64,000 nucleotides of DNA from Paroedura picta (Eukaryota > Chordata > Lepidosauria > Squamata > Gekkonidae). The notes beneath the pieces are model-generated. The model did no database searches and was not told the origin of the DNA. It was given only the letters and a program-made list of their open reading frames with translations. The DNA lies in the NCBI RefSeq assembly GCF_049243985.1, contig NC_135379.1, positions 31,319,001 to 31,383,000 on the forward strand, read 5' to 3'. Position numbers and translations under genes: made by a program. Shown here one piece after another: positions 1 through 11,800 of the stretch. Numbering within the stretch: position 1 is the first letter of the stretch; the number at the start of each line of letters is the position of its first letter.

Positions 1-211
1 CTACTGCAGTGCTGCAGCTATACGAATCTGAGCACACTCTGCTGCAGCAGCAAATCTTCAAGTCAGCCTGCCAGCCAGCTTAAACACACCCTTTAAAAGT
101 CATGGGAAATAAATCTGCTGTGTAACCCATCAGCAGCCAGGGCTATTTTTGAAGTGAAGGGCATAATTGCAGAACACAGAAGTGAACCCAATATTTTATA
201 CTTAATCAGGC

Positions 212-217
212 TTTATT
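212..217 (-). terminator. FKBP14: Candidate poly(A) signal of FKBP14
   Basis: TTTATT on the plus strand reads AATAAA on the minus strand, about 310 nt past the FKBP14 stop. It is the first canonical hexamer downstream of the stop. Further sites may lie beyond the left edge of the window. Confidence 0.4.
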
Positions 218-526
218 TTAGACTGGCATTAAAAAAAATAGAAAATTGACAAATTGAAAGCAGAAAAGGCTGAAGTGTGTTTTTAAGCACCATTTGTTAG
301 TAGAAAGGTTTTTGTTCCATGGCTTTTAAAATAAATATGAACTCCCCTTAAGAAAACTATTTTAAAGTTATTTTCACTCTATAAAAAAGAGGACAGTAAC
401 AACATTGTTTCAACAAGCACATGTCAGGTAGAAAAATAATGTAATGCACTTTCCCCCCCTTGTGAGTTAACTTCAAGAAGTGTCAGTTGTGCAAAGTCTC
501 TTGATTTCCCTCTCACTAGCAAGTCC

Positions 527-685
527 TTATAGCTCATCATGCTTATACACAAACTCCCTTGCAGATATAAATCCATCTGTGTCCTCATCTTCTTTAGTAA
601 ATATGTCTTCAACCAAAGCATCGTGATGGCTATCATTGACCACGGTGCCATGTCGTTCGAATTCCTTCTTCAAGTACATTTTTAC
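527..685 (-). CDS. FKBP14: FKBP14 coding exon 4 with stop
   Basis: Codes VKMYLKKEFERHG, the sequon NDS, the second EF-hand loop (DEDTDGFISARE) and KHDEL, then TAA at 527-529. The acceptor is CACAG. The real frame is not the longest open frame here, so simple ORF calling hides this exon. Confidence 0.95.
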   Translation of the reverse strand, partial: VKMYLKKEFERHGTVVNDSHHDALVEDIFTKEDEDTDGFISAREFVYKHDEL

Positions 686-3600
686 CTGTGGGACATATTG
701 GGACCAAATACTTTAAGAAGCTGTTAAAATGCTTTTCAGAAGCAACAAACATGAAAGAGTATGGTATATCACATAGATCCCCTTGAGATTATTTTGGATG
801 TACCAGGGTGGCTTCTGTATGAGCAAGGAATGAAGGACGACTGGATCCAGCTTCCCAGCGGTCATGCTGAAGCTCAGCATTTTGGCAATAAAATTAATTG
901 CCTGCTTGCATCTCAGAAAATGCATGCAAGATCAGACGTGAACATCATGCCTTGAACAATCTGCCTCCCAGCCTATACCTTTTGAATTTTGTAACATCAA
1001 GTCCAATGAAAAGCTCTGGAAAGCCGAAGAGCGTTCACACTGTTTTATATGCATTTAGTTGGTCCTAATCAAGGGTAATACACAGGGTTTGTTCTTGTTT
1101 TTAGATTTTGTATAGGTTATTAGAAGACAAGAGTCACTGGAAAAGACAATAACGCTCGGAAAATTAAAGGCAGCAGGAAATGAGGAAGGCCCAGCATGAG
1201 ATGGAGTGACTGTAAGGAAGCCACAGCCCCGCAAGACTGGAACAAGGCTGTTAACAGGATGATATTTAGGGGGATTTTAATGCACAGGGTTGCCATAAGA
1301 CGGAAAATAGCTGCACAACCTTTTCTATAGTATCCAGCAATTTAGGAACAGGTCATGTTTTTAACTCATACAACAGCTCAAATGTTGTAACTAAAGAATC
1401 TTGGATCTGTCTATATCAGCTGTTTACCCCCTGGGCAGATTTCAAAAACCAAAACAGGTGCATTCTGATACGAGTCCCAGGTGGAATCCCTATTACAACT
1501 TGAATTCCAGATTTAGGGACAAAACAATGGAAAGCAGCGATCTGCAGGAAAATAATGTGAAATAATATTTCCCACAATTGGCCCAACTTTGTAAACATGG
1601 AGGCTGGAGATGTACTGCCTGCAAATATCCCAAGTAAGTTTTTTTTTAAAGGACAAAGCATATTTCAGATTATGTTCCCCGTACTCTCCTTAACTCAAGG
1701 CCATACAGGCTTTATCTTCCTGAGCAGCATCCAAGCCCAGCAGCTCTGCCAACACAGGCTCTGTCAGCTAGTGGGATCTAGCTTAACAGATGGAGATTTT
1801 TATTCACAAGTACCAAATCTGAGCAATAAAACTTCAAGAGAAGAACCAACTTCCTTTTCCAGTCAAAGAGCATTCATGAACCAATGTAGAATCCATTCGC
1901 CTCCTCACCTCCTCTTTCGATAGCTTCCAGTCATCATTAAGATCCATTTCTTGAAAGGACTCATGAGACCTTGGCCCATTTCTAATTTCTACAAGGTCAA
2001 TATTGAAGATCAGTGTAGTCTCAGGTGGAATTTTTCCTGCCAAACACAATGATTAACCCAGTGTTTATTTGTGACTTTTCTCCTCACGGATTACATGACC
2101 TAAATTCTACAACCAGAAACATAGGAAAATATATGGCTTCCACTACTAGATACCACTGCCCCATCCAAGAAGTCTCCTATAGGATGCTCAGGAGCTACCA
2201 GTAGCTTACCAACTGCTGTTTTCATAGAGTAGCCCATGCATCCCTATTTCCCTAGAATACGGGAGAGGCTTCTACCTGGAAACCAGTTGCCAGTCTGAGT
2301 AGACAATACTCACCTTGGTTGACTAATGATCAAGTTCTGCGTATCACAATCAACTATTGCTTTACAAAGGTGATTAGACAGACTCATGGAGGAGAAAAGT
2401 CAATCAGTGGCTACTAGCCATGGTGGCCTCTCAAGGATGGCAAACTGTGGCTCTCCAGATATCCATGGACTACAGTTCCCATGCTGCTGTCAGGGGCTCA
2501 TGGGAATTGTAGTCTACAAACATCTGGAGAGCCACAGTTTGGCTACCCCTCCTCTATATACGGAGACAGCAAACTTCTTAATGCCAGTGCTGGAAGGCAA
2601 CAGCAGGGGAAGGCATGTAGAGCAAAACACTTTTCTTCTCCCTGTAGGGTTAATCGAGATCTTAACAGAAGCAGTGTTAGGCTGTGGGTAAGGGTAAAGT
2701 GCTGAAACGTTTCCTTGATACAGGCAGTGATTTCAGTGCCATCTCTAGAAGCATGCTGGAGGAGTCAGCAAACTGGAGCATCTGTATCTGGTTCATAGAC
2801 TTTTACTCAACCCATGGCTCTTATACAAGTACATTTTAGAGACTGGTCTGGACAGCTGCCTGTATGGGTCAATGCAAATTTTTAATCAGAGGGAACCTGC
2901 TATTCCATCACGGGATGCCAGATGGTCAGTTCAGCCGGGAGTAACTACTGGTATTCTGGTGGAAGAAGAAAACACCCATCCAAGAAAAGTTAGCAATAAG
3001 ATCAGGAGTCAGGAAAGGGCTCTGCCAAGGAATTATTTATAGTGACATCTTGGGACAAGAAGAGAAAGCAGATAATTCTCCTAATGGAGCCCCAGGTCAA
3101 AGGCCACTGCTGAGCCAAAGTTCCTGCAATCTCAAGCTCCTCTTTCATGGTTCAGCCTGAAGGAATGATGATTCAGAGGAGAAGAGGGAGACCGTGGGTT
3201 TCCTGACATCTGAAGCCTTTAGGAAAACTTGTTCTAATTATAATGTTTCGCAAGACAGACTGGTAAGAATTGGAACCGTGAATTATATACAAATGTTTCC
3301 CACGTGAAGCATAAGTGATAAAACAATTAGAGGACTGCCATGCACCTCTATAAATCTGTCTCTTAGCTGTAATGAAATGGGAAGGGAATTGTTGTTTTAG
3401 GAAAGTACTGAGTATGGGAAGGGGTGGGACAGATAATGGCTTGTTGGCATTTACCAACCTTGCTAGTGTTGATTTATTTGTCCCACGGGAATATCATTCT
3501 CATTCCCGACTCCTTTGATGAGCAGATCCTGGAAGAAATTAGGAATCTAGGGGCCCGTGAAGCAAAGCATCCCCACCCCCAACTTAATAGAAATGTTAAA

Positions 3601-6600
3601 AGGATGATTTGGGTTCCAGAAGTACCTCCAAATAATTCACTTTCTTGCAGGCCTTTATCAGCCTCAAGGCTGGACAACCTTTGTCATTTTTTTCTCCCTC
3701 CAGTTCATTTGCTTGATGGATGGGAGGGAGGAATATAGAGCGTGATGCAGTTTTCTAGAGGTGAATTTGACCCGAGGATTGGAATGTCACCTGATGCTAA
3801 GGGCTCAAGGGTATAACTAAATTAGTGGTTCTTAGAAGGGGCTCAAGATTCAATGATTTGGCTGGAAACAGAAGACTGAGCTATGCTTTGGCATAGAATG
3901 CACATGGAATTCAATGCTCTGCAGCTACATAACTACAGTTTCTTAAATCAGGTAGCTATATCTAGACAAGAAAAATCGGTTTTTGTGTTTTCAACCACTT
4001 AATTCAACAAATGGTGTTGCCTAATATTAACCTTCCTTTTGGTTGTTAATTAATAAATGTATTTTAATACCTTTAAGGAAGTCTGGTTTCTAATGCATAT
4101 ATTGCTCAAGGACCCACAGGTTTGAGCTCTGCCAGCATATTGGAGGAGCAGAAGCTCTTAGGGACCAGGGTTTTGACAAGGCCTTGGCCTCTGTGCCCGG
4201 TTCACTGGCCCTGCCAGCAAATGCTGGCAGGGGTTTATGGGAATTGTAGTCCATGAACATCTGAAGGACCACAGTTTGACTGCCCCTGCTCTAGAGCAAC
4301 TGGTTGGCTGTGTGGAACAAGATGTTGAACCAGGTGGACCACTGGTCTGAACCAGCAGGCAGTACTTATGATTTTGGGTAGGAGATGACAAAGTAAGACT
4401 TCTTTGCCTGAGATGCTGGAGGGGCACTGCCAGCCTGACTAGGCAGTACTGAGCTGGATGGGCCAGTGGTCTGGCTTGGCATGGGTCAGTCTCTTATGCT
4501 CATACTATGATCAAGATGCAAGAAATGTTTTTATCACAAGATCCCAGCATTAAAGCCACTCTGAACTTGAAAAGAACCGTCACCTTTCCCTTCTTTTCCA
4601 TAAGCCAAGGAAGGAGGAATGGTGAGCCTGCGTTTCTCCCCGACGCACATATCCACCAAACCTTTATCCCAGCCTTTGATGACTTCATTTATACCAAGAG
4701 TAAACCAGGTAGGCTGGCCGTTGTTATGCTTGTGGCTGAAAAGAAGCACAAATATACAAAGGATCAATTAAAAGACACATTGGGAATGTTTACACTGTGT
4801 AGAGACAACTCAGAACATCAGGATGGCCTTGCTGGAACAGACCAACCTATTGCAGCATTCTTTCACCTCTAAAAAGTGAATGCATGATGGAATCAGCCGC
4901 CCCATTCGTTAGGCTCTAGCATCTAGTAGTCCGAAGGTCTACTAGAATGGTAACAAAAGGGTTAACCAGTCCATCTAGCCCAGCACCCTGTTTCACACGT
5001 GGGCTAACCAAATGCCACCAAAAGTCCAACATCACTGTCATTTACTGGGCTGGTTCTGAGCACGGAAGTCCCACTTATTCATCACGTTGAGATGAAAGGG
5101 CGTCATCCCTTCAAGTTCAAGACAGCCTTATATTTTTTTAAAATGCAAGCTTAAGAGACATACAGTATCCAACTAGTACCTTTTTATCCTTCCCTTCCTT
5201 CTAAGGGCCATGTATGTAATTCCCCACCTCCTTGCCTATGTTCTCCCTGTGTGCATCAGGGCCAAGTAGAGATTTGAACTCTGGTCAGTTCAGAACACTG
5301 CAAAATCCATTCCTCCTCTGCACCCCATCTTTCAAACAGTTGCCAATGAATAAAAGAACTAGTCTTCTTAGTCAGTGATTATCAAATATTCTTCGGAGCC
5401 TTTGTGAGAAGAGGGATAAAACTGTAACAAGTGGAGAAGAGACAGTGGAGAAGCCAATCCCAGCAGTTAAGGCTACTGAACAACTGCCATGTGCATGCTG
5501 GTTTGTAAACATCAAAAGCAGGAAAAAGGCTTCATGTGCATTTGCCAAGGATGCTTCTCTGCAGCCATTACTCAAGGTTCTCAGAACTGACTGAAAATGA
5601 CTTTATCTCATGCTTTTTAAAAAATCCTGCTTCAAGGCATTCAAGAATGACACACACAGAGTTCTTTCATTTTACCCTAGCAACTAGGATCTGGGGAACC
5701 CCGGTTTGAATCTGCCTTGGAAGCTTGCTGGTCAACTTTGGACCTGTCACTCTCTTTAAGCATAATTGCTATTACAAGGTGATTGATTTGATGCTAAAAT
5801 CTGGTTTTCCCAGCTTCTAGTAACACAATGGTTTTGCCCCTGCGGGCACCTCTGGAATTTTGACAGAGGATGGTGGGTGCAACCACCAGATGACTGCTAC
5901 AGGAGGCAAAGTCAATCACAAAACATCAGGGAATGAGGTTATTTCAGGCAGAGATCTTTAAGATGATGGGATGCCTTTTAAAATGAACTGATTGTCTGAC
6001 AGTTTTTTATTGCTCCATGTTAGCCAAGCAATGATGATCCTTGTGTTGTGGTGGTAGTTGCTCTGAAAGCAATCTGCACAGGCAATCAGATCTCAAATGG
6101 CCAATCAGAAGCCCTGTTGGGCAAAAGCCCAACCCTGCCAGAGCCACCATCTTAAAACACTTGACAGGTGCCAGGAAGGTTGTTGGCAGGTGCCAATGTA
6201 TCCATGGACTGCTCTAATTGCTATACCACGCCACACCAACTCTCCTGGGACAATAAACAAATGACTAGAGAGTATAGGAGAACACCAAGAAAATCCAGGG
6301 TTGCTATACAGAGACAGGCAATGGCAAACCATCTTGGAATGTCACCATAAATCAATTGTAACTCAGTGGGAAAATAAAAGATACTGAGGCCCTTGGGGGA
6401 CAAAAAACATCTGTTTTTCCATCCACTCCCCTGGACCTTTCCTCCCATTTTTTCCCCAATGGAGACAATGCAAATTAGAGAATTGTGGGGAGGAAAAGAA
6501 ATGTAGCATTTTAAAAAATGAATGAAAAGCTTTTAAAGACAAAGTTTTACTCACACATAACACAAGAATTCATGTAAAAAAAGAATTCAGACTTTTCTAT

Positions 6601-7788
6601 TATTTTTCTATTGGGAAATCAGGGGGCAGTGAAAAATTTCTGATGAAATATGGTAAAGCTGTTTGTAATTTTTACTGTAGAATTTTGGCATTGTGCTTAA
6701 GATATTGCTAGTAGAATACTAAGCCATTTATACTGTTACATTTAATAAAGATGCTGATTAATACAATTTTATGTCCTAAGTTGTGAATGATGTATTTTAT
6801 GATGATAAAGTTACAAAGTAGATGGATGCTTGATAGGAAAGCACTGAATATGCACCAATCTTCCTCCAAATTTCTATTTTTTTCTGGGAAAATGATCAGT
6901 TTTAACAGTGAAACCTACTATACAATCAGCATTGTTATCAGAGACGGTCGCTACAACTGTCGAGAAACAAATCCTTGGGCAACAGTAGCAGCCTCCAGTT
7001 CAGTACAGATAAGCGTGGGAAATTTTAACACAAGCTGTATTGCAGAAATATTCTTTTTAAAATATCCAGTGATCTGGGGATTCCCAGATCTATGAGTAGA
7101 GTTTCAAACAGTTATTGCTAATTTCAGAGAGGAGAGCTTTGTGACACACCCATAGATCTTAACCTTGTTATTATCTTCGCCCCCATCTTGCTTAAGAGCC
7201 CTTCAGGCTTTTTAATCTAGTCATCCCCATCCTTCAAGCCACTTCAGTTAACCCTTCTTTCACCTCACACCTCGTCCTGGATCCAGTGGACTAACTACTG
7301 TTTTCTGCTCCTTGGCCCATTGGTCACATTTCTCCCCAGTGGGAACCCCAAAGCAGCTGACACCATTCTCTCCCCCATGTTATCTGTACAACAACCCTGC
7401 AAGGAAGATGATGCAGATCGTTTGCCACTGGCCCAATATAAACCAGCAAAGCGTCCACGGAAGAGTGGAGCTTCGAACCTAGGGCTCCCAGATCTAGTAG
7501 AACAAGCCCAGTAACCTGCCAGTGGGTTTCCATATACAGTTCAGTGTCTCCATGCCCGGGCGGATCCCCGTGTATTCTTCCCCGTACTCACGTGGAGTGG
7601 AAGAGCGAACCGTCTTGCTCAAAGTAGCCTTCATAGTGGACCAGCATCATGTCCCCCAGCTTGGTCTTCCTCTTGCAGATGAATGGCTTATGGAGCGTCT
7701 CGAGCTTCACTTCGGGCTCCGGAATGAGCGCTGCAGTTCCGAAAGCCACAAATACGAAGGAAAGGAGAGTCCAAAGGGCAGCTTCCAT
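527..7788 (-). CDS. FKBP14: FKBP14, ER peptidyl-prolyl isomerase (4 coding exons, complete)
   Basis: Coding exons on the minus strand are 7592-7788, 4584-4735, 1909-2036 and 527-685. They join in frame (intron phases 2, 1, 0) to 636 nt, that is 211 residues, the length known for human FKBP14. Seen: a hydrophobic signal peptide (about residues 1-19), a mature start at LIPEPEV, an FKBP domain (about 30-135) with VHYEGY, DGSLFHST, GWDKGL and VGEKRRLTIPP, cysteines 38 and 96 where the family has a disulfide, two EF-hand loops at 148-159 and 192-203, an N-glycosylation sequon at Asn176, and C-terminal HDEL for ER retention. Known of the family: it speeds proline isomerisation in collagen folding in the ER, and human loss causes a kyphoscoliotic Ehlers-Danlos syndrome. 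It is divergent from PLEKHA8 across a shared promoter. No damage is seen; all splice sites are GT-AG. Confidence 0.97.
686..1908 (-). other. FKBP14: FKBP14 intron 3
   Basis: Intron with GT-AG ends. I see no further exon, RNA gene or clear repeat in it; short open frames here are chance. Confidence 0.8.
1909..2036 (-). CDS. FKBP14: FKBP14 coding exon 3
   Basis: Codes KIPPETTLIFNIDLVEIRNG through the first EF-hand loop DLNDDWKLSKEE. The acceptor is GGCAG and the donor GTGAGG begins at 1908. It leaves in phase 0. Confidence 0.95.
2432..2551. mobile_element. Palindromic hAT-type MITE
   Basis: Inverted arms: CAAACTGTGGCTCTCCAGAT on the left, its complement on the right. Diverged copy; no clear target duplication. 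Confidence 0.65.
4210..4288. mobile_element. Palindromic hAT-type MITE, partial
   Basis: Centre (CCTGCCAGCAAATGCTGGCA) and right arm only. Confidence 0.6.
4290..4510 (+). repeat. Unclassified interspersed repeat
   Basis: GCCAGCCTGACTAGGCAGTA then CTGGATGGGCCAGTGGTCTG recurs in diverged form near 2286-2345 (CCAGTCTGAGTAGACAATAC). A common squamate repeat tail. Confidence 0.5.
4584..4735 (-). CDS. FKBP14: FKBP14 coding exon 2
   Basis: Codes HKHNNGQPTWFTLG through YGKEGKG, the second half of the isomerase domain including Cys96. The acceptor is TTCAG just before 4735 and the donor GTGACG begins at 4583. It enters in phase 2 and leaves in phase 1. Confidence 0.96.
5686..5800 (+). mobile_element. 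tRNA-derived SINE fragment
   Basis: Contains GGTTTGAATCTGCC (B-box like) and the following CTTGGAAGCTTGCTGGTCAA body. Weak and partial. Confidence 0.35.
6268..6366 (+). mobile_element. 5S-rRNA-derived SINE, 5' truncated
   Basis: Carries GGAGAACACCAAGAAAATCC and GGCAATGGCAAACC, the middle and Bov-B-like end of the same SINE that has a 5S head in the copy at 12392. Confidence 0.6.
7592..7788 (-). CDS. FKBP14: FKBP14 coding exon 1
   Basis: Codons 1-65 plus two bases. It starts with ATG at 7788 and covers the signal peptide and the first half of the FKBP fold up to GSLFHST. The donor is GTGAGT at 7591. The start context has C at -3 but G at +4, so it is only moderately strong. Confidence 0.96.
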
Positions 7789-8199
7789 TGGGGGGCCTCA
7801 GCGGTCGCCACCGAGCTCTGGAAACGGGAAAATCTCGTACCATTAATAGCTTGATTAGGATTTCAACAGCTCCAGGATGCCCTAGATTCGAGCTGGCCGC
7901 TGCTGTTGTCAGGGATCCGGCTCTTTTCGCTGTGCAACTCCCATGGCACGACCGCCCCGTCGAACATCCAGGCCGCGAAGTTTCTCAGTCTTTGTTGGTG
8001 AAAGGGGGCGATCTGGAGGACCGGCCGATGAAAAGGCTCATTCATGCCTTTCCTCCCAGTCCCACCATGCTCCACACGCCTCTGATCCGCAGACGTGGCA
8101 AACTCCCCCCCCCCCCCCCAAATCGGAGTGTTTTGGGATTTTTTTTTTTATGTAGCTAGTCACTAGACCACGTGTATTACCCCCTCTTTCCTCCTCCTG

Positions 8200-8204
8200 A
8201 TTGG
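8200..8204 (-). promoter_or_regulatory. CCAAT box (NF-Y site)
   Basis: GATTGGCTG context, a good match to the NF-Y consensus, inside the shared promoter. Confidence 0.5.
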
Positions 8205-8388
8205 CTGAACGCGAGAGCCGAACTAAAAAAAAGCTCGCCCTGGTTGGCAAGCCGCCGCGTCCATCTCGAAGACGCGTCAGAAGCGCCGGCGAGCGACGTC
8301 TGGCCGTTCCCAACATTCCAGGAAGGAACGCGGCACACACATTCTTGAAGACGCCCAACACAATACAACCGGCTTCTGTCTTGCAATC

Positions 8389-8426
8389 ATTGGCTGGCCC
8401 CGGGGAGAGAACGGCGCTCTCATTGG
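8389..8426 (-). promoter_or_regulatory. Paired CCAAT boxes (NF-Y)
   Basis: Two CATTGGCT motifs begin at 8388 and 8421, 33 bp apart, about three helical turns. Such pairs are typical of NF-Y-driven promoters. Confidence 0.5.
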
Positions 8427-8484
8427 CTCCCGAGAGTCCATCTGATTTCGAGCTTTTTTCACGACGCCCTCGCGTTCTCCGAGT

Positions 8485-8490
8485 CACGTG
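8485..8490. promoter_or_regulatory. CACGTG E-box
   Basis: GTCACGTGGG context, of the type bound by USF, TFE3/TFEB or XBP1-related factors. A second CACGTG lies at 8169-8174. The binding factor cannot be told from sequence. Confidence 0.35.
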
Positions 8491-8791
8491 GGCCCGCATT
8501 CCAGAACGCGGTTGCTCTACTGCCGTGCGTTAGCGGCCTCTGGGGGCTACGCTGTATCCTGGGTTCCTACGCTAGAGGCGTAGTGCTCTGTGGCTGGTTG
8601 GCAGGGTCAGGGGAGGGAAGGGGAGGGTGGGAGCAAACAGGGAGGCGGGCGGGTCTGCTGCCAGCCCCAGGATGGCCCTGAGTGTCAGCGGCTCAGCTGT
8701 GGGACTGAGAGGGCGGCAGAGGGCATAGAAGGTGCCTGGGGGAGATATTTCCCCTGTCCCAAGCGCATCTGGATGGGGGGCCTCTGTCACC

Positions 8792-8831
8792 ATGGAGGGG
8801 GTACTGTACAAGTGGACCAACTATCTGAGCG
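8792..8831 (+). CDS. PLEKHA8: PLEKHA8 coding exon 1
   Basis: ATG at 8792, codes [13 protein letters not shown] plus one base. The donor GTGAGT begins at 8832. Lys7 of the PI4P pocket is here. Confidence 0.96.
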
Positions 8832-11800
8832 GTGAGTAGCCTCCTCCTCCTCTCGCTGTCCCGATCTTGTAGAAAGGCCGGCCGGGGGCTGTGGGAACCA
8901 GCAAGGAAGAGTCTGCTGGTCCCGAGTGCTGCAGGATCCTGAGGCTCCTGGATGGAGGTGTCCACCCTACCCCATGCCTTAAAATGAGCTGAAGGCTGGT
9001 ATAAGGTGACCAGATCTTAAAGCGGGACACCATTGACCGGGGGGGGGGGTTGGTTCTCGATTAAAATCTGTTCCATATGGAGCAACACAAATTTTCATAG
9101 AACGCAAAAATAGTATTGTAATATATATTTTTTTAAATTTCAACATAAGTACTATTTGCCAGGTGCCCCAAGATGTCCCTCCAGAAGTGGGACAATCTGG
9201 TCACCTTAGCGCTGGTCGTATCTTCAAGACCAACCAAACTCGTTCCTGTCTCAGTGTGGATGACTCAGGCCACTTCAGCAGAGGCAGAGAGGAGGCAGCC
9301 CCGCCTGATCTGTGTTGCACCACCAGCCCCTTTATGCCCAAAGCAATTTGCAGTGAGCCATAGTATGCAGTGCCATACTAACTGGGTCCCGGGTTATTGC
9401 GAAGGGGTAACCCCCTCCCCATCAGTAGGGATTGCTGCTTCTCTAGAGGGAAACAAATGACAAAAGGGAAGCACGAGGTCAAGGCGTGCCTTCTTCAGTT
9501 TACTAAACTCAAGAGTTGTGCGTGATCTGCCATGTGTCAGTGTCTGGGTGTTCAGGGAATGGCAAAGCCCCGTCTCTGTTTTGAAGGTTATCCTCCTGGA
9601 GCAGGGGTAGTCAAACTGTGGCCCTCCAGATGTCCATGGACTACAATTCCCAGGAGCCTCCTGCCAGCGAATGCTGGCAGGGGGCTCCTGGGAATTGTAG
9701 TCCATGGACATCTGGAGGGCCGCAGTTTGACTACCCCTGTCCTGGAGTTTAGGCTGCAATTCACAAACTGGAGGAACAAAACAAAGTTTAGCCCAATGGC
9801 ACTTTTGAGACCAACTAAGTTCTATTTAAGATCTAAACTTTTGTGTGCATTCATATGTTCTCAGACATAATGAAATGGGAATTACCAGCCCATACTTATA
9901 GGTACTTATAAAGGTAAAGGTAAAGGTATCCCCTGTGCAAGCACCGAGTCATGTCTGACCCTTGGGGTGACGCCCTCCAGCGTTTTCATGGCAGACTCAA
10001 TACGGGGTGGTTTGCCAGTGCCTTCCCCAGTCATTACCGTTTACCCCCCAGCAGCAAGCTGGGTACTCATTTTACCAACCTCGGAAGGATGGAAGGCTGA
10101 GTCAACCTTGAGCCGGCTGCTGGGATTGAACTCCCAGCCTTATGGGCAAAGCTTTCAGACGGCTGCCTTACCACTCTGCGCCACAAGAGGCTCTAATATA
10201 GGTACTTATAGTTAAAGGGAAAATTAGCAGTAAATTATGTGGACATGAAATATATCTCACATGGCAGAGATCTCACATGGCTGCTTCAGAGGTTTGGGAG
10301 GCAGACGTGCTGTTCATGTTGGCCATAGGGGTGGACCTGCAGGGGTTATCTTTAGCTGATCGATAAGCATGAATAAAAACAAGTTGTTTTAACTGGTTTG
10401 TTTTTTAACTCCTGCAGTTGCTAGCATCTGGGAGAAATTCAAATGTCAAACTTTGTTGTTTTTTAAGGAGAAGTTTAGTTATCAGTTGCACAGAGCTACA
10501 TTCCTTGTTGTACAACTTTCACAGTTGTTATAGATTTTATTAACTGGGGAAGTTTATCAAACCAATGAAACATGAGGGTGAAGATATTCTAAATCAGGTT
10601 TTCTTAATAGTAAAAAAGTTGAGAAAGGCTGTTCTAAGTTAAATATGTTCTCCGGGGGCACCACTTGGATCTTCCCCGGCTTGATTTCCATGATGCTGGA
10701 AGTTCACCTTCCCTGGTTGGTACAGAGCTGATTGACACAATATTTTTTCTTTTTTAAGTAATATTTTATTTTTTTAACAATAATTCAGAAAAGTTACAAA
10801 GAATTACAGAGATAAAGAGTTTTACAAATATTTCAAATATTCACCCCAGTGTTTTTGAAAGTCTTCCGGCAGTCTGTGGTTAACCAGATCTGCTAGTTTA
10901 GCCATTACCACTAATTCTCTTAAGTTTTGTGCTTCATGTAGGAAGCCTGGTGTTGTTTCCAGTGGCAGCAATGGTAAGTCTTGCTGCTGTTGCTGCGTGG
11001 AAGAATTCAGCACCCTGTTTGGGGATACCTGTGGGTATAATGTATTTTGGGTCTAATACAAATTTACACTTAAACACAGTTTGCAATTTATTGTGAACTT
11101 TGATCCAAAACGTTTAGATCAATTTACAGTTCTGCCACATATGGAAAAAAGATCCAATAGCATCTTGACATTTCCAACATTTACCACCTGTTTGTTTGGC
11201 CACTTTTCCTAGGTGTCAAATATCTCCTATAAACATCTTATACCAATTTTCCTGCAGTGCTTGAAATTTTATCAGTTTCACATTTTTACACCATCATTGT
11301 TCTCATTCCTCCATAGTAATAGTCACACCAAAGTTTTGCATCCATTTTATCATGCAAGTTTTCACTTGTTCTGACTCAGTTTCATATTTGAGCAAAAGTT
11401 TATAAATTCTGCACAAAAAATGGTTTGTCTTGCATTATCAGCTTTTCAAATTCAGTTTGCTCTCTCAAAATTATTTGGGATTCGTTTATTATTTATTTAT
11501 TATATTTATATACCACCATCCCCTAAAGCTCAGAGCGGTGTGCATGGAACGAAAAACTGTACATGGAACTTTGTTTCTGCATAACATATGAATGAACTAT
11601 AACAATAACAACATCAATATTAAGAACCACAATTGAGATTAGCAGTCTACACAATGCAAAAAGGTCCAAGGTTCAGATCGGGTGCAATGTGTTTTAAACA
11701 GCAGTTCTTTTGAAGGCATGAGCAAATACACTTTGCTCTCGACATATTTACATAATAAACTGTGTAAGAGTGCGCAGGGTGGGGATTCAGATTGCTCTTC

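Larger units (their letters stand above)
2037..4583 (-). other. FKBP14: FKBP14 intron 2
   Basis: Holds a palindromic hAT-type element (2432-2551), the right half of a second one (4210-4288) and an unclassified repeat (about 4290-4510). The rest looks like unique intron sequence. Confidence 0.75.
4736..7591 (-). other. FKBP14: FKBP14 intron 1
   Basis: Contains a tRNA-SINE-like fragment (about 5686-5800) and a 5' truncated 5S-derived SINE (about 6268-6366). Nothing else is recognised; 6370-7560 is AT-rich unique sequence. Confidence 0.75.
7789..8791. promoter_or_regulatory. Shared bidirectional promoter of FKBP14 and PLEKHA8
   Basis: The 1.0 kb between the two divergent start codons is GC-rich and CpG-rich, unlike the AT-rich flanks, and I see no TATA box. 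Both genes are broadly expressed secretory-pathway genes, which fits a CpG-island promoter. ATTGG (CCAAT box) occurs at 8200, 8389 and 8422, and CACGTG at 8169-8174 and 8485-8490. Transcription start sites cannot be read from sequence alone. Confidence 0.8.

Noticed and set aside
539-955. Open frames on the plus strand over the FKBP14 3' end
   Set aside because: They are antisense or off-frame shadows of FKBP14 exon 4 and its flank; the true exon lies on the minus strand in another frame.
8101-8120. Poly-C tract and other homopolymer runs (32706, 37490, 57009) as functional elements
   Set aside because: Simple low-complexity runs with no supporting context.
7522-8533. Several open frames of about 60-150 codons on both strands in the GC-rich promoter
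   Set aside because: High GC content removes stop codons by chance; no domain or family resemblance, and they overlap FKBP14 exon 1 or the promoter.
9967-10215. Repeated peptide beginning [20 protein letters not shown] (also at 36533 and 63599)
   Set aside because: It is the translation of Sauria SINE bodies, not a protein family.
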